Positions 1-11,929 of a DNA stretch of 64,000 nucleotides are shown in pieces (within the stretch, counting starts at the first letter, position 1; every line of letters begins with the position of its first letter). The stretch is from Mallotus nudiflorus. Taxonomy: Eukaryota > Streptophyta > Magnoliopsida > Malpighiales > Euphorbiaceae. The stretch covers positions 390,001-454,000 of the forward strand of contig CANTUR010000455.1 in the NCBI GenBank assembly GCA_947683625.1. Direction: 5' to 3'. Made by a program: the position numbers and the translations under genes. The notes below the pieces were generated by a model, which saw nothing but the letters and a program-made list of their open reading frames with translations, was not told the origin of the DNA and did no database searches.

Positions 1-436
1 TTCATTTAATGCTTTAAAGAAAACTCTTATTTTAGCACCTATTTTGAAACCACATAATTAGGGGCAACCATTTCAAATTATGTGTGACACAAGTAATTTT
101 ATGGTAGGGGTTGTTTTCGGACAAAGAAAAGAAGGCAAGCCTTATATGATTTACTATGCTAGCAAACTACTTGATGAGGCTCAAATTAATTACACCAATA
201 CATAGAAAGAGTTATTTGCTATTATTTATGCATTTGACAAGTTTAGAGCATACCTTGTGGGACAAAAGGTAATTGTTTATTTAGATCATGTTGCTCTTAA
301 GTATCTTTTAACCAAGAAAGATGTAAAACCAAGGCTCCTAAGGTGGATTTTAATGCTTTAAGAGTTTAATTGGGAAGTGAGAGATAAGAAAGGAAGTGAG
401 AACCTTATTGTGGATCATTTATCAAGGCTTGATTAA
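1..436 (+). pseudogene. Athila-like pol remnant: RT end and RNase H
   Basis: Frame +1 reads as the C-terminal end of a Ty3/gypsy reverse transcriptase followed by the RNase H domain that degrades the RNA of the RNA/DNA hybrid. Recognisable stretches are IMCDTSNFMVGVVFGQRKEG (about 79-138), IYYASKLLDEAQINYT (about 151-198) and the tail VRDKKGSENLIVDHLSRL (about 378-431), which is the usual end of this domain just before integrase. In-frame stops sit where related elements have Glu (about 204), Gln (about 360) and after the final Leu-Asp (434), so it is dead. The upstream part lies outside the window. Integrase follows directly, in the order expected of Ty3/gypsy. The lineage call (Athila) comes from the integrase and 3' tail. 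Confidence 0.85.
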
Positions 437-442
437 GAGGGA

Positions 443-1573
443 TTGAAGAGGAATAATGATGGTGTGCCAATTAATGAAAACTTTTATAGTGAACATCTTT
501 TTAGTATAACATTAAAGGATATTCCATGGTTTGCAGATATCGCCAATTATCTTGTTAGTGGTGTTCTTCCTTATAGGTTGGATTATAGACAGAGGAAGAA
601 ATTCTTACATGATAGTAAATTTTACTATTGGGAAGAACTATTACTTTATAAGAGGTGTGCAAATGGTTTGATTAGGAGATGGATTCCTCAAGATGAAGTT
701 CAAAATATTTTGAGACATTGTCATTCTTTTAATGTGGGTGAACACTTTGAAGCATCAAAGACAACATCTAATGTACTTCAATCTAGTTTTTGGTGGCCTA
801 CTTTATTTAGGGATGCTAGAGATTTTGTGCTTACATATGATAGGTGCCAAAGAATGGGTAATATTTCTAGGAAACATGAGATGCCTTTAAAAGGAATTCT
901 TAAAGTTGAACTCTTTGATGTTTGGGGCATAGATTTTATGGGTCTATTTCTTAGTTCTTTAGGCTACAAGTGCATCTTAATTATGGTTGACTATGTCTCA
1001 AAATGGGTAGAAGCACTACCAACCATTATTAATGACATAAAGGTTGTTAAGAAGATGCTCAAGAAACTGATTTTTCCAAGGTTTGGTACTCTTAGAGCAT
1101 TGATTAATGATGGAGGTTCAAATTTTTGTAATCATGTGATAGAGGATCTTTTGAAGAAATTTGGTGTAACAAATAAAGTGGCCACTCCATATCACCCACA
1201 AACAAGTGGGCAAGTTGAGGTTAGTAATAAAGAGATAAAGTGGATTCTTAAGAAAATGGTGTCTTCTTTAAGAAAGGATTGGGCATTGAAGCTTAATGAT
1301 GCTTTATGGGCATATAGGATAGCTTTTAACACCCCAATAGGCCTTATACCTTACTAATTGATCTATGGGAAGTCTAGTCACTTATTAGTAGAACTTGAGC
1401 ATAAGGCATATTGGGCAACAAGGGCCTTGAATTTTGATTTGAAAAAGGCAGGAAGGAAAAGGCTACTTCAACTTAATGAACTAGATGAGTTAAGAATGAA
1501 TGCTTATGAGAATGAGAAATTGTATAAAGATCGCACCAAATTATGGCATGACAAGCATTCATTTAAGAAGTAG
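443..1573 (+). pseudogene. Athila-like integrase remnant
   Basis: This region encodes the integrase that inserts element cDNA into the genome. The first 304 codons are open, followed by one stop (about 1356) and 71 more codons in the same frame. In order: a zinc-binding H2C2 region at roughly residues 92-144, in which both His remain but the first Cys of the usual CDRC is Tyr (YDRC); the catalytic core with the first Asp in DVWGIDFMG, the second in NDGGSNFCN, and the Glu in HPQTSGQVEVSNKEI. After the stop comes the segment with ELEHKAYWATRALNFD and RTKLWHDKH, which is characteristic of the Athila/Tat branch. All three DDE residues survive. Loss of a zinc ligand and the internal stop argue against activity. 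Confidence 0.88.
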
Positions 1574-1692
1574 TTTCATGGAGGTGAGCTTGTTTTACTT
1601 TACAATTCAAGACTGAAATTATTCCTGGAAAGTTGAAGTTAAAATGGTTGGGTCCATTCAAGGTTATTATAATTTACCCCTATAGAGCAATT
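1574..1692 (+). pseudogene. Athila pol C-terminal tail, truncated
   Basis: After a stop at 1571-1573 the tail of pol continues, with a frameshift, through LVLLYNSRLK and then KLKLKWLGPFKVI. This is the conserved integrase C-terminal module of Athila-type elements. Similarity stops at about 1692, just after the codons for PYRAI, where a minus-strand LTR-like sequence begins. The equivalent module of another element lies at 50893-51150, where it continues into a KVNGHRLK motif that is missing here. Confidence 0.75.
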
Positions 1693-1696
1693 GACA

Positions 1697-3872
1697 ATTA
1701 ATTCTCATTTAACCCTAATCTATCGCACCGGTACGTACACAGTCCTAATGCTGCCCACTAGGTAGCACATTCTATTGATATCCTTTATTTAAAATATTCA
1801 TCTATATGAGAAAATACATAATGCATAATGTCATTCATAATAACCAAATAAACTATATATATATACCGAAAATATACCTAAAATAAACTAATTATATTTC
1901 AAGTATATATATGTAAAATAAATTTAAATCAAACATGAAATATACCAAAATAAACCAATAATATACTTAAAAACAATTTAGGTATAAATCAAAAGTAAAA
2001 CATGCATTTATTTCAAAACATACCAAAAATATACCTAAAATATACTTAAGCATTTAATAAAACAATTATGAATAAATATGCATTAAAAATATGTATTTTC
2101 TAAAACATGCAACCTAAGTGCGATGCATATATAAAATAACAACTCACAAATGTATGCTTCATGAGATTGATATGACGGGCCCGATCCATTAGGCCTTGGT
2201 CTCGGCGCAACTAAATAAATAAAATAAATATGAAAATCAGAATAAATCTAACTTAACTTCTAGAGACTCGATCTAGGATTACAAAATATAGACTGACACA
2301 TAATTGACCTGATGTCATGTTTTACGAGAATTCTACTGAAAATTCGGCAGAACCTCCTCTGTAAAACGGACATCTCTCTACTAAAAAGTAGAGCCGGTCC
2401 TGCAAGAAAACACACTTCTAATCCCATAATCCACACAACCCTCGGTTGGGATCCCGAACTATGCAATTCCCAAACTGATGTCACAATTCATCAAAAATTC
2501 AAATAATTCAATAAATATATTAAAAATTAGTAAATACCATAAAAATCCTCAAAATATCAAAATATAGCATATTTAACATTAAAACACCAAAAATAATTAT
2601 TTCCTCAATAATTATGTAAAAATTCCGAAATAATAATATAATATTATTAAAATCCAATTTTCTCGATAATTCAATATAAATTAATAAAAATTCACTTTAT
2701 ATATTCCAATAACTAAAATGGCCTAAATACATATTATTCAATATTGGCATAATATAAAAATAATTATAAAAATTACATAAAAATCACAAAAATTATAATC
2801 TCAACTCTCAAATTAATAATAACTCCAAATATACCAAATTTATAATTTTAATAATTAATTTACGAAAATTAATAAAATAATAATCAAAATATTCAAAAAT
2901 TCACAAAAATCAAAATAAATTTGAAAAATCAAACAAAAATTTATAGAGGTAGATTAAGCTATAAGGAATCACATTTGTAAAGGGAATTTGTAAGATTCAA
3001 GGTATAACAAATTAAAAAAAATTCAAAAACCCTAGAACTTAAAAAAAAAATCAAGAAAAACTTATGAAAATAGAGATCAAAGCTTAAACTAAGCATGGAT
3101 TAGTGCTCACCGGTGCAAGAGGAAGAGAAAGACACCAGAATCATGAAGAACAATGGCTGAAAAAGAGATTGGCCGGAATCAATAGAGGTTTCAACTTCCT
3201 CCAAAAACAGACGACGTCGACGAGCTTCCGATGAGCAGACGGCGAGAGGAAGGTCGGGAAAGATGGTGATGACTGGCCGAAAAAGAGGGAGGCATAGTGA
3301 TGGTGGAGGCTCGATCGTGCACGAAGGGGAAGAGAAGGAGATGGGTTCTATGTTTTTCTTTCTCGTTTTGTATGTATGTATATGTTTAAATGTATGTATG
3401 TAATATACTATATATTATAATTATATAATATGCTTACATGTATTAATCTCCACCCTATAGGCATTATATACATACACACACACACACACACATATAACAC
3501 ACAATAATAAATAATACACACACATAAAATAATAAACCCTAATTATATGTGTGTATATATATATAATAACACATAAAATAACAATGTAAATAATGTAGTT
3601 TATTAAAAATAAAAAAATAATAACATTATAATAATAATGTACTATATATAATCTTATTAAAATAATATCATTCAAAGTAGTAAATATAAATAGCATAAAT
3701 TAATTGTCCAAATAATAAGTTTCGGAATAAATATTTTCGTAGAAAATTATAATTAAACATAAAATAATAAATATTAACCACAAAATAATAAAATAATAAA
3801 ATATAACTTTTGAATTTATTGATACTGCATATCTCATTTTAAAATAAATTAATTTAAAAACTAGGGTTATTA
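1697..3872 (-). mobile_element. LTR-like copy Y (minus strand), gypsy-type
   Basis: Read on the minus strand, this begins at 3872 with tgtaataaccctag, a start typical of many plant Ty3/gypsy LTRs. It has a GC-rich purine/pyrimidine-biased island at 3120-3340, an (AC)n tract at about 3472-3490, and a block at 2310-2410 shared with 6450-6550. Its inner end near 1697-1790 (spacing of 'cctaatg..cccactaggtagcac') matches 5975-6010, so it stops where the partner copy continues and is probably truncated. No coding domain is visible. The family assignment (Tekay/Del-like) is tentative. Confidence 0.45.
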
Positions 3873-5142
3873 CACCTAATTTAATTAAAGTGACCTTAAA
3901 CAATAAATTATTAATAAATAAAACAGTTAACAAGCAACCCTAATTTTATCCACTTAAATCTAATTCAATTTTAATTAAACAAACTCTAATTATCTCTATG
4001 GCCATTAATTTTAATTAATTACCTAATTAAAACCCTAATTTTACCAATCAATTAATTAAAATAAAACACACAATCACACACATGATTTCATTATTCGTAC
4101 TATTGGGGCTATTACAATGATCTACTAAAAATAATAAGAAAATAAAAATTGATACAATCGTATAAAAACTAAACGCAAAATAAAACAACTAACAAAATAA
4201 TAATGAACAATCTAAATAAAAAAAAACTTAGAAACTATATTCGGCTACAAAATTCAGTGCATGGCTTTCCATGGATCTTGATGGATTTTATTCTTTAAGT
4301 GAACTTATCATGTAACCCTCTCCATAATCACCAACACAAACAAAAATAAATAATGATTACTGAATAACAATAAAAATTAAATCAAGTTAAAATTTAATAG
4401 AAACAAAATAATGAAATAAAAATAGAAAAAAAGTGAGAGGAGATGGTATGGATGCAGTGTTAATTTGCCCCTCAGACTAGTATAGATCACTGTTGCTTTT
4501 TTATTTAGATCTTCAATACTTGTTATTCTCCTTTCAAAGGCCCCCTATTTCTTGCTCAAAGAAGAAATACTTAACAAGAAGTTATTTTGAACACTCTGTA
4601 AGAAAAGTGAAAGACTCAAAAAAAGTTCAGGAAAAAAGCCTAAAGAGAGAAGTCCCTTTAGAAGAATTTAAGTTGGGTTTTATAGAAAAACCCTAGCTAA
4701 GACGTATCCTATTATCTTTATCTCTATAAATTTTTGATTTTAAAAGGACTTTTTATTTCTTGAAAATACATATAAATCTCAAAAAGGAATTTATGATATT
4801 ATTTGACCAATCAAAATTTAGGAAACAAATTTTTTATTTGCTATAAAAATAAAAAAAATAGATGAAAAGCATATAATTCTGATCGAAATTATATAGTTTC
4901 GATCAGAATTACATAATTCTGATCGGTTTTATGTAATTCCAATTGAAAGTATGTAATCTTTTCAATTAGGTCCTAAAAAAACATTATAATTAAGTTCTTA
5001 AAAAATCCAATTAAACTCTTTTGGAAACACATTTAGACTTTTAAGGTTTCAAACTTCAAGTGTTGAAGACTTATTTATAATACTTTCATTATTGAAGTCC
5101 TTTGTTGCATCTATATTTCACCATCCCAAAATTAAGTGTTTA
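3873..5142 (-). mobile_element. Diverged Tat/Ogre-family LTR fragment (minus strand)
   Basis: On the minus strand this starts at 5142 with tgtaaacacttaattttggg, close to the LTR start of the Ogre-like element at 37719. Further along it has the same landmarks in the same order: a 20-bp-period palindromic array (4958-4880), a ccatggaaagccatg block (about 4275) matching ccatggaatgccatgg in the other LTRs, and gtaatagccccaatagt (about 4115) matching 24248 and 56337. It is more diverged than the three LTRs at 23068, 37719 and 55120, and is cut at about 3873 by the neighbouring LTR-like copy. Confidence 0.6.
4880..4958. repeat. 20-bp-period palindromic array (4 units)
   Basis: Four units start at 4880, 4900, 4920 and 4940. 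Each is built on a dyad of the form gatc..aattacataatt. Units alternate as near reverse complements of each other, so the whole tract can fold into hairpins. The same architecture recurs at 23306, 35987, 37958 and 55396. Confidence 0.8.
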
Positions 5143-8092
5143 CAATAGGCGCTAGAGAATGAGAATTCACGCGAGTTCGGAACTTGTAGCAAGCTTTGAA
5201 AATAAAAACTTATTCAAACATATCACAAAAATACCTCAGAATTAGAATTTTAATTAATATAAGGAATATTCATATGATAACATAATAAAATATATTCATA
5301 CAATTATTCAAATATAGAATCTCGATCTAATACATAACAGATACAACAATAAGATGCACTACTATTGCAGTGTTTACTAAAATACAAGAAAAGTGGTAGT
5401 TCAATATTTACATAAGTCGGCCGGGGAGAAAAGAGTCCATCGAAGAGTACTAATATGGAGGTCTGAAGTAGAGGGTCCTGAAAAAAAATATTGAGGGGGG
5501 TCAAACCTCATTGAGTGAATTATTTATATATATATACACGCAACCTAAAGACATAGACACTCAAGCATCAATATAATAATATATTTATATTTATTTAATA
5601 TATACATGCATTTCAAACAAATGCTCAAAATCCATTTTTATTATAATAATAAATGCAGAAGAATTTAGGGTGGAGGGTCAGAGTAGAATCCGTAAATTTT
5701 TTCGCAACCTTGATCACTATATATCACTATCCATCAGGCTTTCCATAACTCCAAAAATATCTTTTATCCAACTTTTTGGCAGTGGACTGGCCTTGAGTAC
5801 ACAAAGGGTCAATCGAGGATCCATAGTCCCACTACTGGTGTTAACTGGCCCCGAGTATCTTGCAGGTCAACTGAAGATATGCAGTCATACCCCTTTATCC
5901 ATTGTTCATCATAATCATTATTTTCATTTTCAAAATCAATCAAAGTTCAAAGCCTAATTTCTAGCGTATTGTTGCGCAATAGTCCTAGTATGACCCATTA
6001 GGTGGTACATTTTACAAATATCCTACAAAAAATTGTTTCATAATTTAAAATAATGGAAAATGTAATGAAATATAAACAACATCTGTTTTCACATTTTAAT
6101 AATCACATATCAATATATGTGAAAATATACTTATATTCGAAATAATCAAAATAATAACAATTAATAAATGAATTAAAGCATAATGAAATTCATATTTATT
6201 CAAAATATGGATGCTCACAATATATTTTCTATATGCAATATATATATATATATATATATAATAGTAACTCAAAGTTCAAGTGTGCTCCTTTACACTGGCT
6301 TGGTTGGCCTAGTCCAATAGGCCTAGTTCACAGAGCAACTAAGGAAAATAATAACAATTATAATATATTAGAATCAAAATCCTAATTTTATACTTCTATA
6401 ATTTATAAAGAACGACTTAATCTAAGACATGACTCGACAAAACTCAAAACTCAGGACCGACCCGATTTCACATTTTATGAGAATTCTATCAAAAATTCGG
6501 TAGAGTCTCCTCTATAAAAGGGACATCTCTCTACAAAATTAGAGTCAATCCTGCACGCAACACACTTCAAATATTCAAAATACTTAACTTCTTGGGTTAG
6601 GCCCCCGAACGACAATTATTGCCCAACCGAGAACTAACATAATCAAAATCAATAAAATAATAATAAATACTAATAATTCACCAAAAATCATAAAATACCA
6701 CAATTCAATTTATTTAAATAATAAAAACATCAAAGATATTTATTTACCAAATTAAATAATAAAATCCCATTCATAATTAAATTATATTAATAAAATCCAT
6801 TTTTCAAGTATTTGAAATCAAATAGCATAAATTACAATTAATCATTTAAATTGCCCAAGTATATAATAAAATTTAATAAAAATTCAATAAATCTTAAAAA
6901 TAATAAATAAAACTATTATTTGAATATTTTTCCAAAAATTACTATTAATTAGTTAAAAATAGTAAATAATACATAAAAATTATTTTAATACTATTTATTA
7001 TTGAAAATTATCCAAAACATAATAATTAACAATAATTTTAATTAAAATATAAAATTTACTAATTTATACTAATTTTTTCAAAAATTCAATTTTTACATAA
7101 ACATTCAAAATTTCATAAAAAAAATTTGGTATGCAATTTCAATAAACTTTCTTCGTGAAATATGCTTAAAATAATTAACAGAATTTATTAAAAATATAAT
7201 ATTTTTCCCGAACTCGGAACAATACTAATGAACAGTAACCCCGAGTCCCAAAAATCTAAAATTTTTAGAAAAATAAATAAAAATAATATTTAGCTACCTT
7301 GCAACCTATACAACACTTAATATCAAAGCATCAATGTTTAATAAAATCGAATTAATACTTAATTAAATAAATTAAAAATCTAAAACCTAGACTTAAATCA
7401 TCAAAATTGAAGTTGAATTCGAAGTTAGGAAAATCACCTTAGGGGAATTGAAGCATGTGAAACAAGCTTTCAATTGAAACCAATATTGACTTCTGATGTT
7501 GCCAGAGATGACACTAACGGTCTCTTGAAGCTGTCAGCGCCGATGAGGAAGAAGAGAGAGAACGAAGTAGCGATTGATGGTAGAAGGAGGGGAGGGAAGA
7601 GCAGGTGGTGGTGGTGGCGCAATGAGGAGAGGCGGCGATGATGGTGGCGTGCTGTCGAGTGCAGGGCTACTCGAGCAGAAGGAGGAGAAAAGAAGAAGAA
7701 GAAGAAAAAAAAAAGAAAGAAGAGAAGGAAAGGCCTGAAAAAAAAGTTTTGTCCTTATTATTATTATTATTAAAAAGTACAAAAGGACAAAATGAATAAT
7801 ATTAAATATTTAAATATCTTTCTCAATAATTTTACACCACAATATATATATATATATATATATATTTAACAATTGATTTAATTTAATAAAATTACTTAAC
7901 TAAATAATTATTAACAATAAAATTAAACTTTAATTTCAAATTAATAATAATGATATGAAATAATAAAGCAAATACTAACACTAGAATTTAATTTCACCCA
8001 ATAATCATAACATCATAAATAAATTAAATGATTATTAATATTGAAAATTCCAGAAATTAGTTTCATAATTTATCAAAAATTCGGGTTATAAC
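5143..8092 (-). mobile_element. LTR-like copy X (minus strand), gypsy-type
   Basis: On the minus strand it begins at 8092 with tgttataacccgaattttt. It carries a GC-rich, purine-rich (+ strand) island at 7500-7740, the block shared with copy Y at 6450-6550, and two imperfect units of about 65 bp at about 5780-5890. Short AT microsatellites lie at 6238-6260 and 7843-7864. No pol or gag domain is recognisable. The proline-rich minus-strand reading frame at 7534-7782 comes from the repetitive island and is not supported as a gene. Extent at the inner end (5143-5950) is uncertain. Confidence 0.4.
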
Positions 8093-9164
8093 ACATTGGG
8101 GACACAGTTCATTTTAAGTGTGGGGGAGGAGAATATTAGTAATGGTTCTTGTATTTTAACATGTGTTGTGTCTTAGTGATTATTGTTATTTATGCTTAAT
8201 TTTGCTTACTTTTATCTTCTCCATATTTTTAATTAGTTTTCTCTTAAAATTCATTTTTATGTTGATTGACTTTTCTTTAAATTATTATGTTAGTAAATCT
8301 TTCTATGTTTAATTGGTAGAATTTTAAAATTTCATCTATTATAGGCTTTAAGTTTTTCCTTTTTATCTCTTATTATTATTTTCAAAGTCTAAAGATTGTT
8401 TAGTCAACTTTCTAGTTAGCTTTAAGCTATGTTGGTTAGGATTTAATCTTAGGTTTTTAAGATTAAGGTAACCTTAGGAAACTATAGCCATAATACATGT
8501 TACTAACTTTTCAATAATGGATGAGGAAATTATAAATAAAAAAATAAAAAAAAAGGAAAAAAATGCTTGTTAATATCATGCATTTCGAGTAAGTTGTGTG
8601 TAAGTGAGTATGCTCCTTAATTACACTCATTCAGAAAGAATGTATGATGTTTTAAGTAGTTGTGTTTCGAGTAAGTTATGTGTAGTTAAGTATGCTCTTT
8701 AATTATATTCATTCGAAAAGAAATGCAATTCATTTATATATATATATATAAATACAATAAATGTATCTAAAAATTCCATGAGAATTGTTGGTCAATTCAT
8801 GTGTTTACTCCTTATCCCATGGCTACTTTAGTCCTTAACAATCCTAAGTTTGATGAAGGAGCATTATAGCTAGAAAGCTCTATTAGCACCTTGACTTTAC
8901 ATTATTTGACTTTGTTTTTAATAATTTGAGATAAATTGTTAAACGTACTGACTATGCAATGAAATTTGCTTTATCTATCATTGTTGACCATTAGAAGCTT
9001 ATTATCTTACTAACTCTTTTTTTCTTAAGTTTCTTTCTTGATTAAGATGATTTGTTGAGATTATTACATCTATTTTGGAGAAGATAAAAGATTTTTGTTC
9101 TTTTCTCACTTAGGTCTTATGTCTTGCTTGAGGGCAAGCAGGGGTAAAGTGTGGGGGAGTTTAT
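8093..9164 (+). other. Athila 3' untranslated tail and polypurine tract
   Basis: Non-coding DNA with the two hallmarks of the Athila 3' region. At about 8095-8135 is a 'ttggggaca...tttaagtgtgggggagg' type motif. At 9126-9160 is a short inverted repeat (gcttgagggcaagc) followed by agtgtgggggagt, which serves as the polypurine tract just before the LTR. The same pair of motifs precedes the LTR of another Athila-like element at 53260-53292. No ORF of interest is present. Confidence 0.75.
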
Positions 9165-9406
9165 TGTAATGCAAATTAGCATAGTTCCTTAGGCTAATTA
9201 TAGTTTAATTTTCATTGGTTTTGTTATAATTTCTTGTGTTTATTTAGTTATGCACTATTATTTTTGTTTCTTTTATTTGCATTGTTCTTATATCAATTTT
9301 ATATGTTTAGTAGGTGTTTCTAGGTTTGATTTATGCGTGGAAGTAAACTTGGAAGTTGTACAATGAAGAATGAGGCATGTAATGTTGAAATGAGTCCTTG
9401 AAGCAC

Positions 9407-9545
9407 CATGCCAAGTCATCATAACATGCCAAGTCATTATAACATGCCAAGTCACGATAGTATATGGCCCGTGTCGAGTCGTCACAGTATGCCGACTCAT
9501 TCCAGAGGCATTTTATGCCGAGTCGGCACAATGGTGATGACTCGA
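9407..9545. repeat. Short palindromic repeats upstream of LTR TATA box
   Basis: Three to four direct copies of a 17-18 bp word (aacatgccaagtcat) are followed by gtgtcgagtcgtcac, atgccgactcat and gccgagtcggcac, which are overlapping dyads around gactc/gagtc. It lies just upstream of the TATA box, the normal place for LTR enhancer elements. Confidence 0.7.
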
Positions 9546-9622
9546 CACCAATACACTTCTTCATCACATCTCTTTATTTTCACATCCATTCAAAGGGACA
9601 CGAATTAGGATGCTAAAAAGCC

Positions 9623-9630
9623 TATAAATA
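9623..9630 (+). promoter_or_regulatory. LTR TATA box
   Basis: The sequence tataaata in an otherwise AT-rich LTR, 458 bp from the LTR start and just downstream of the palindrome block. By position it is the RNA polymerase II promoter core of the Athila LTR. Related LTRs have TATA boxes in the same context at 50086, 53933 and 60626. Confidence 0.5.
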
Positions 9631-10555
9631 CATGAAGTTATCTCTGTTCTATGCATGAAAAATCCTTAATATTGTATTAAGAATATTTAGCATTATTAGT
9701 TTTATTATTGAAGAAAAAGTAACTAGTGTTCAAAGAGATATCCAAGCAATTGAAGGAAGAAATCAAGAGAGTTTTCACTAAAACAAGTAACTTTTTGGAG
9801 AGCATTAAGGGGTTTTATCAATATCATCTTTTCTCTCTTGTTATTTCTAATTACTTAATGTTTATAATGCTTCTTAGTTGGTCTTTGATATTGAACATTA
9901 TATATTTTGGCTAAGTATTGTATGTAGAACTACATTGATTGATTAATCTATAAATTGCATTTTTACTTTTTATAACTCATGGTTGATTTAATTTTGATTG
10001 AGTTTTGAATTGTGTTATATATGTTTGATCACCCTATATAACTTGTTAATCATTTGTTCACAATGAGAATTAGGATAAATTGGTGGAAATGTAATTGAAA
10101 TTACTTAAAGGTTAGGAAAGTACTTAGAGACAATAAATCCACTTTAAAGGGCTAAAGAATTGGCAAGGAATTTCATGGTTTTTATTTATCTCTACAATAA
10201 CATGAGAGTGCTTGTAGACTCTAGATGGAAATAGTCTTATTTGATAATAAGAGTTGCTTTTAAGGATTTTAGGTCATATTCTCCAATCATTGCATGTGTT
10301 AATAAACTAATATGGTTCTTTGATTAATTCTAAATTATAGTTCTAATAAACATTAATAAAATTTATTATTAAATAGTTTATATTTTGATTGTGTAATTAA
10401 TAATTCTTTAGTAGTTTTAAATTTAGTTAAAACCATTTATTACCTTTTATTATTATATTCTACTTATCCATCTAAGTATCTACTTGGTTAATATAGAATT
10501 ACTCTAAATTCGTGAGTGTTCGACTTGCTCTATACTAAGTCTTAGAGACTAAGGT

Positions 10556-10790
10556 AATACAATTTGACCCACGGTAAGGCTTAAGAGATGTTCTTATAGA
10601 AGTCAAAGGCAAAATCACTCTTCCTATCATTTTGGGAGAGACAAATTCAAAATGAGAAGTTGTAAGAGGGAGAACAACGATGGACAAATTTATAATGGGC
10701 GGAGTTGTCAACTGCATATAATGCCATAATTGGTAGGCCAATTCTTTATGAATTTTTTATAATTACTTGTATTTGATATTTGTGTATGAA
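10556..10790 (+). pseudogene. Tat-type aspartic protease C-terminal remnant
   Basis: The frame includes YNAIIGRPILYEF (about 10717-10755), the conserved C-terminal flap/tail of the aspartic protease of Tat-lineage Ty3/gypsy elements. The catalytic Asp region and all of gag are missing, so the element is 5'-truncated at the junction with the Athila LTR. Several stops interrupt the frame. Between here and the RT (10790-11090) are broken pol linker codons. Confidence 0.6.
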
Positions 10791-11089
10791 AATGCCATTA
10801 GATGGCGGGCTAATCATTATGAGGGGAAGGCAATTTGAGGTAAAATATTGCCATTTGATTTCTCTAAGTCCACTTTTGGAAGATGAAGTGTTAATGGCAG
10901 AGTAAATACAAATGGGAAGTGGGGTACCTGATAAGTGAATTGAGCCTATTGGGGAGCTAAAGTCAATGGTTATATGCCTTGAGAGTTCGAAAAAATGCAC
11001 TCGTATGAATAACTAACTGATAGAGAAATAAAATTCTCTAATCCAAAAATTTTTCTAAAGTCACTAGTCTTTTATTGCTTTTAGGCCCT

Positions 11090-11890
11090 TGGAAATGCTA
11101 GGTATCGATCTAAGTGTAATGACTCATAAACTCAATGTCGACCCTAGCATTAAGCATGTGAAATAGAAAAAGTGCTTCTTCCCCCCATGTAAGCAAGATG
11201 CAATCGATAGAGAGGTGGACAAGCTAATTAAAGCACAGTTTATGAGAGAGGTTGATTATCCCACTTGGTTAGCTAATGTGGTGTTGGTTAAAAAGGCTAA
11301 TGGGAAATGAAAACTATGTGTTGATTTTATGAACCTTAACAAAGCATGCCCTAAAGATTTCTTTCCTTTGCCTTCAATAGACAATTGGTGGATGCTACTA
11401 CTAGGTATGAATACTTAACTTCTTTGGATGCTTTGTTAGGATACCATCAGATTCCCATAGATCTAAGAGACGAGGAGAAAATAACTTTTATCACAAAGAA
11501 GGGAATTTACTGCTATCGAGCGATGCCATTTGGCTTAAAAAATGTTGGAGCCACCTATTAGTGACTTATAAATAAAATTTTCAAAAATTAGTTGGGGTGG
11601 AATCTTGAAGCATATATTGATGATATGATTATGAAGTGCATGACCTTAAAAGGACATTTGGCTAACTTATAGGAAATCTTCAAAGTGCTTAGTCAGTATG
11701 GTATAAAGCTAAATCTTGATAAATGCTCCTTCTTTATCAGAAGAGTGAAGTTCTTGGGATATAAAGTCACCAGTGAGGGGATTGAGCTGAATCTTGAAAA
11801 AGTGCAAGCTATTTTAGAAATTCTATCTCCTAAGAGTCCCATAGATGTGCAAAGATTGACAGGAAGAGTTGTTGCATTACACTGATTCAT
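11090..11890 (+). pseudogene. Tat-type reverse transcriptase remnant
   Basis: Reverse transcriptase of a Tat-lineage Ty3/gypsy element. Visible motifs are KLCVDFMNLNKACPKDFFPL (about 11309-11370), an AMPFGLKN block (about 11520-11542), the catalytic YIDD at 11613-11624 followed by MIMK, and KCSFFIRRVKFLGYKVTSEG with the thumb region to about 11880. The catalytic aspartates are intact, but stops and at least two frameshifts (near 11390 and 11540) break the protein. Confidence 0.85.
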
Positions 11891-11929
11891 TTGAAAATCT
11901 GCTAAGAGGTGTCTTCCTTTATTCTAAAA

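Larger units (their letters stand above)
1693..8092 (-). mobile_element. Nested cluster of minus-strand LTR-like sequences
   Basis: This 6.4-kb block separates the Athila pol end from the Athila 3' tail, so it is read as a nested insertion. It contains no long coding region. Three LTR-like parts are described separately (1697-3872, 3873-5142, 5143-8092), all reading on the minus strand. The first and third share blocks, for example a segment with 'gagaattct...aaaattcgg...gaacatctctct'-type spacing at about 2325-2400 and 6475-6545. Because the target bases of Athila are not visible on both sides, the exact insertion boundary and any target duplication remain unresolved. Confidence 0.55.
9165..10555 (+). 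mobile_element. Athila-like 3' LTR
   Basis: The LTR starts with TG at 9165, four bases after the polypurine tract. It holds a palindrome-rich block (9407-9545) with three to four repeats of aacatgccaagtcat and a gccgagtcggc dyad, then a TATA box at 9623, and an AT-rich body. The end is placed near 10555, where protease codons of a different (Tat) element begin. The exact terminus and the target duplication could not be fixed because the matching 5' LTR is outside the window. Confidence 0.65.

Noticed and set aside
3421..3933. Two minus-strand frames with hydrophobic, membrane-like composition
   Set aside because: AT and AC microsatellite DNA read on the minus strand gives Ile/Tyr/Val-rich peptides. 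No other support.
7534..7782. Minus-strand proline-rich frame with hydrophobic start
   Set aside because: It is the reverse reading of a purine-rich island in an LTR-like copy. The signal-peptide look comes from T-rich low-complexity DNA.
9408..9608. Overlapping frames on both strands in the LTR
   Set aside because: Produced by short tandem repeats of aacatgccaagtcat. They give repetitive peptides on both strands.
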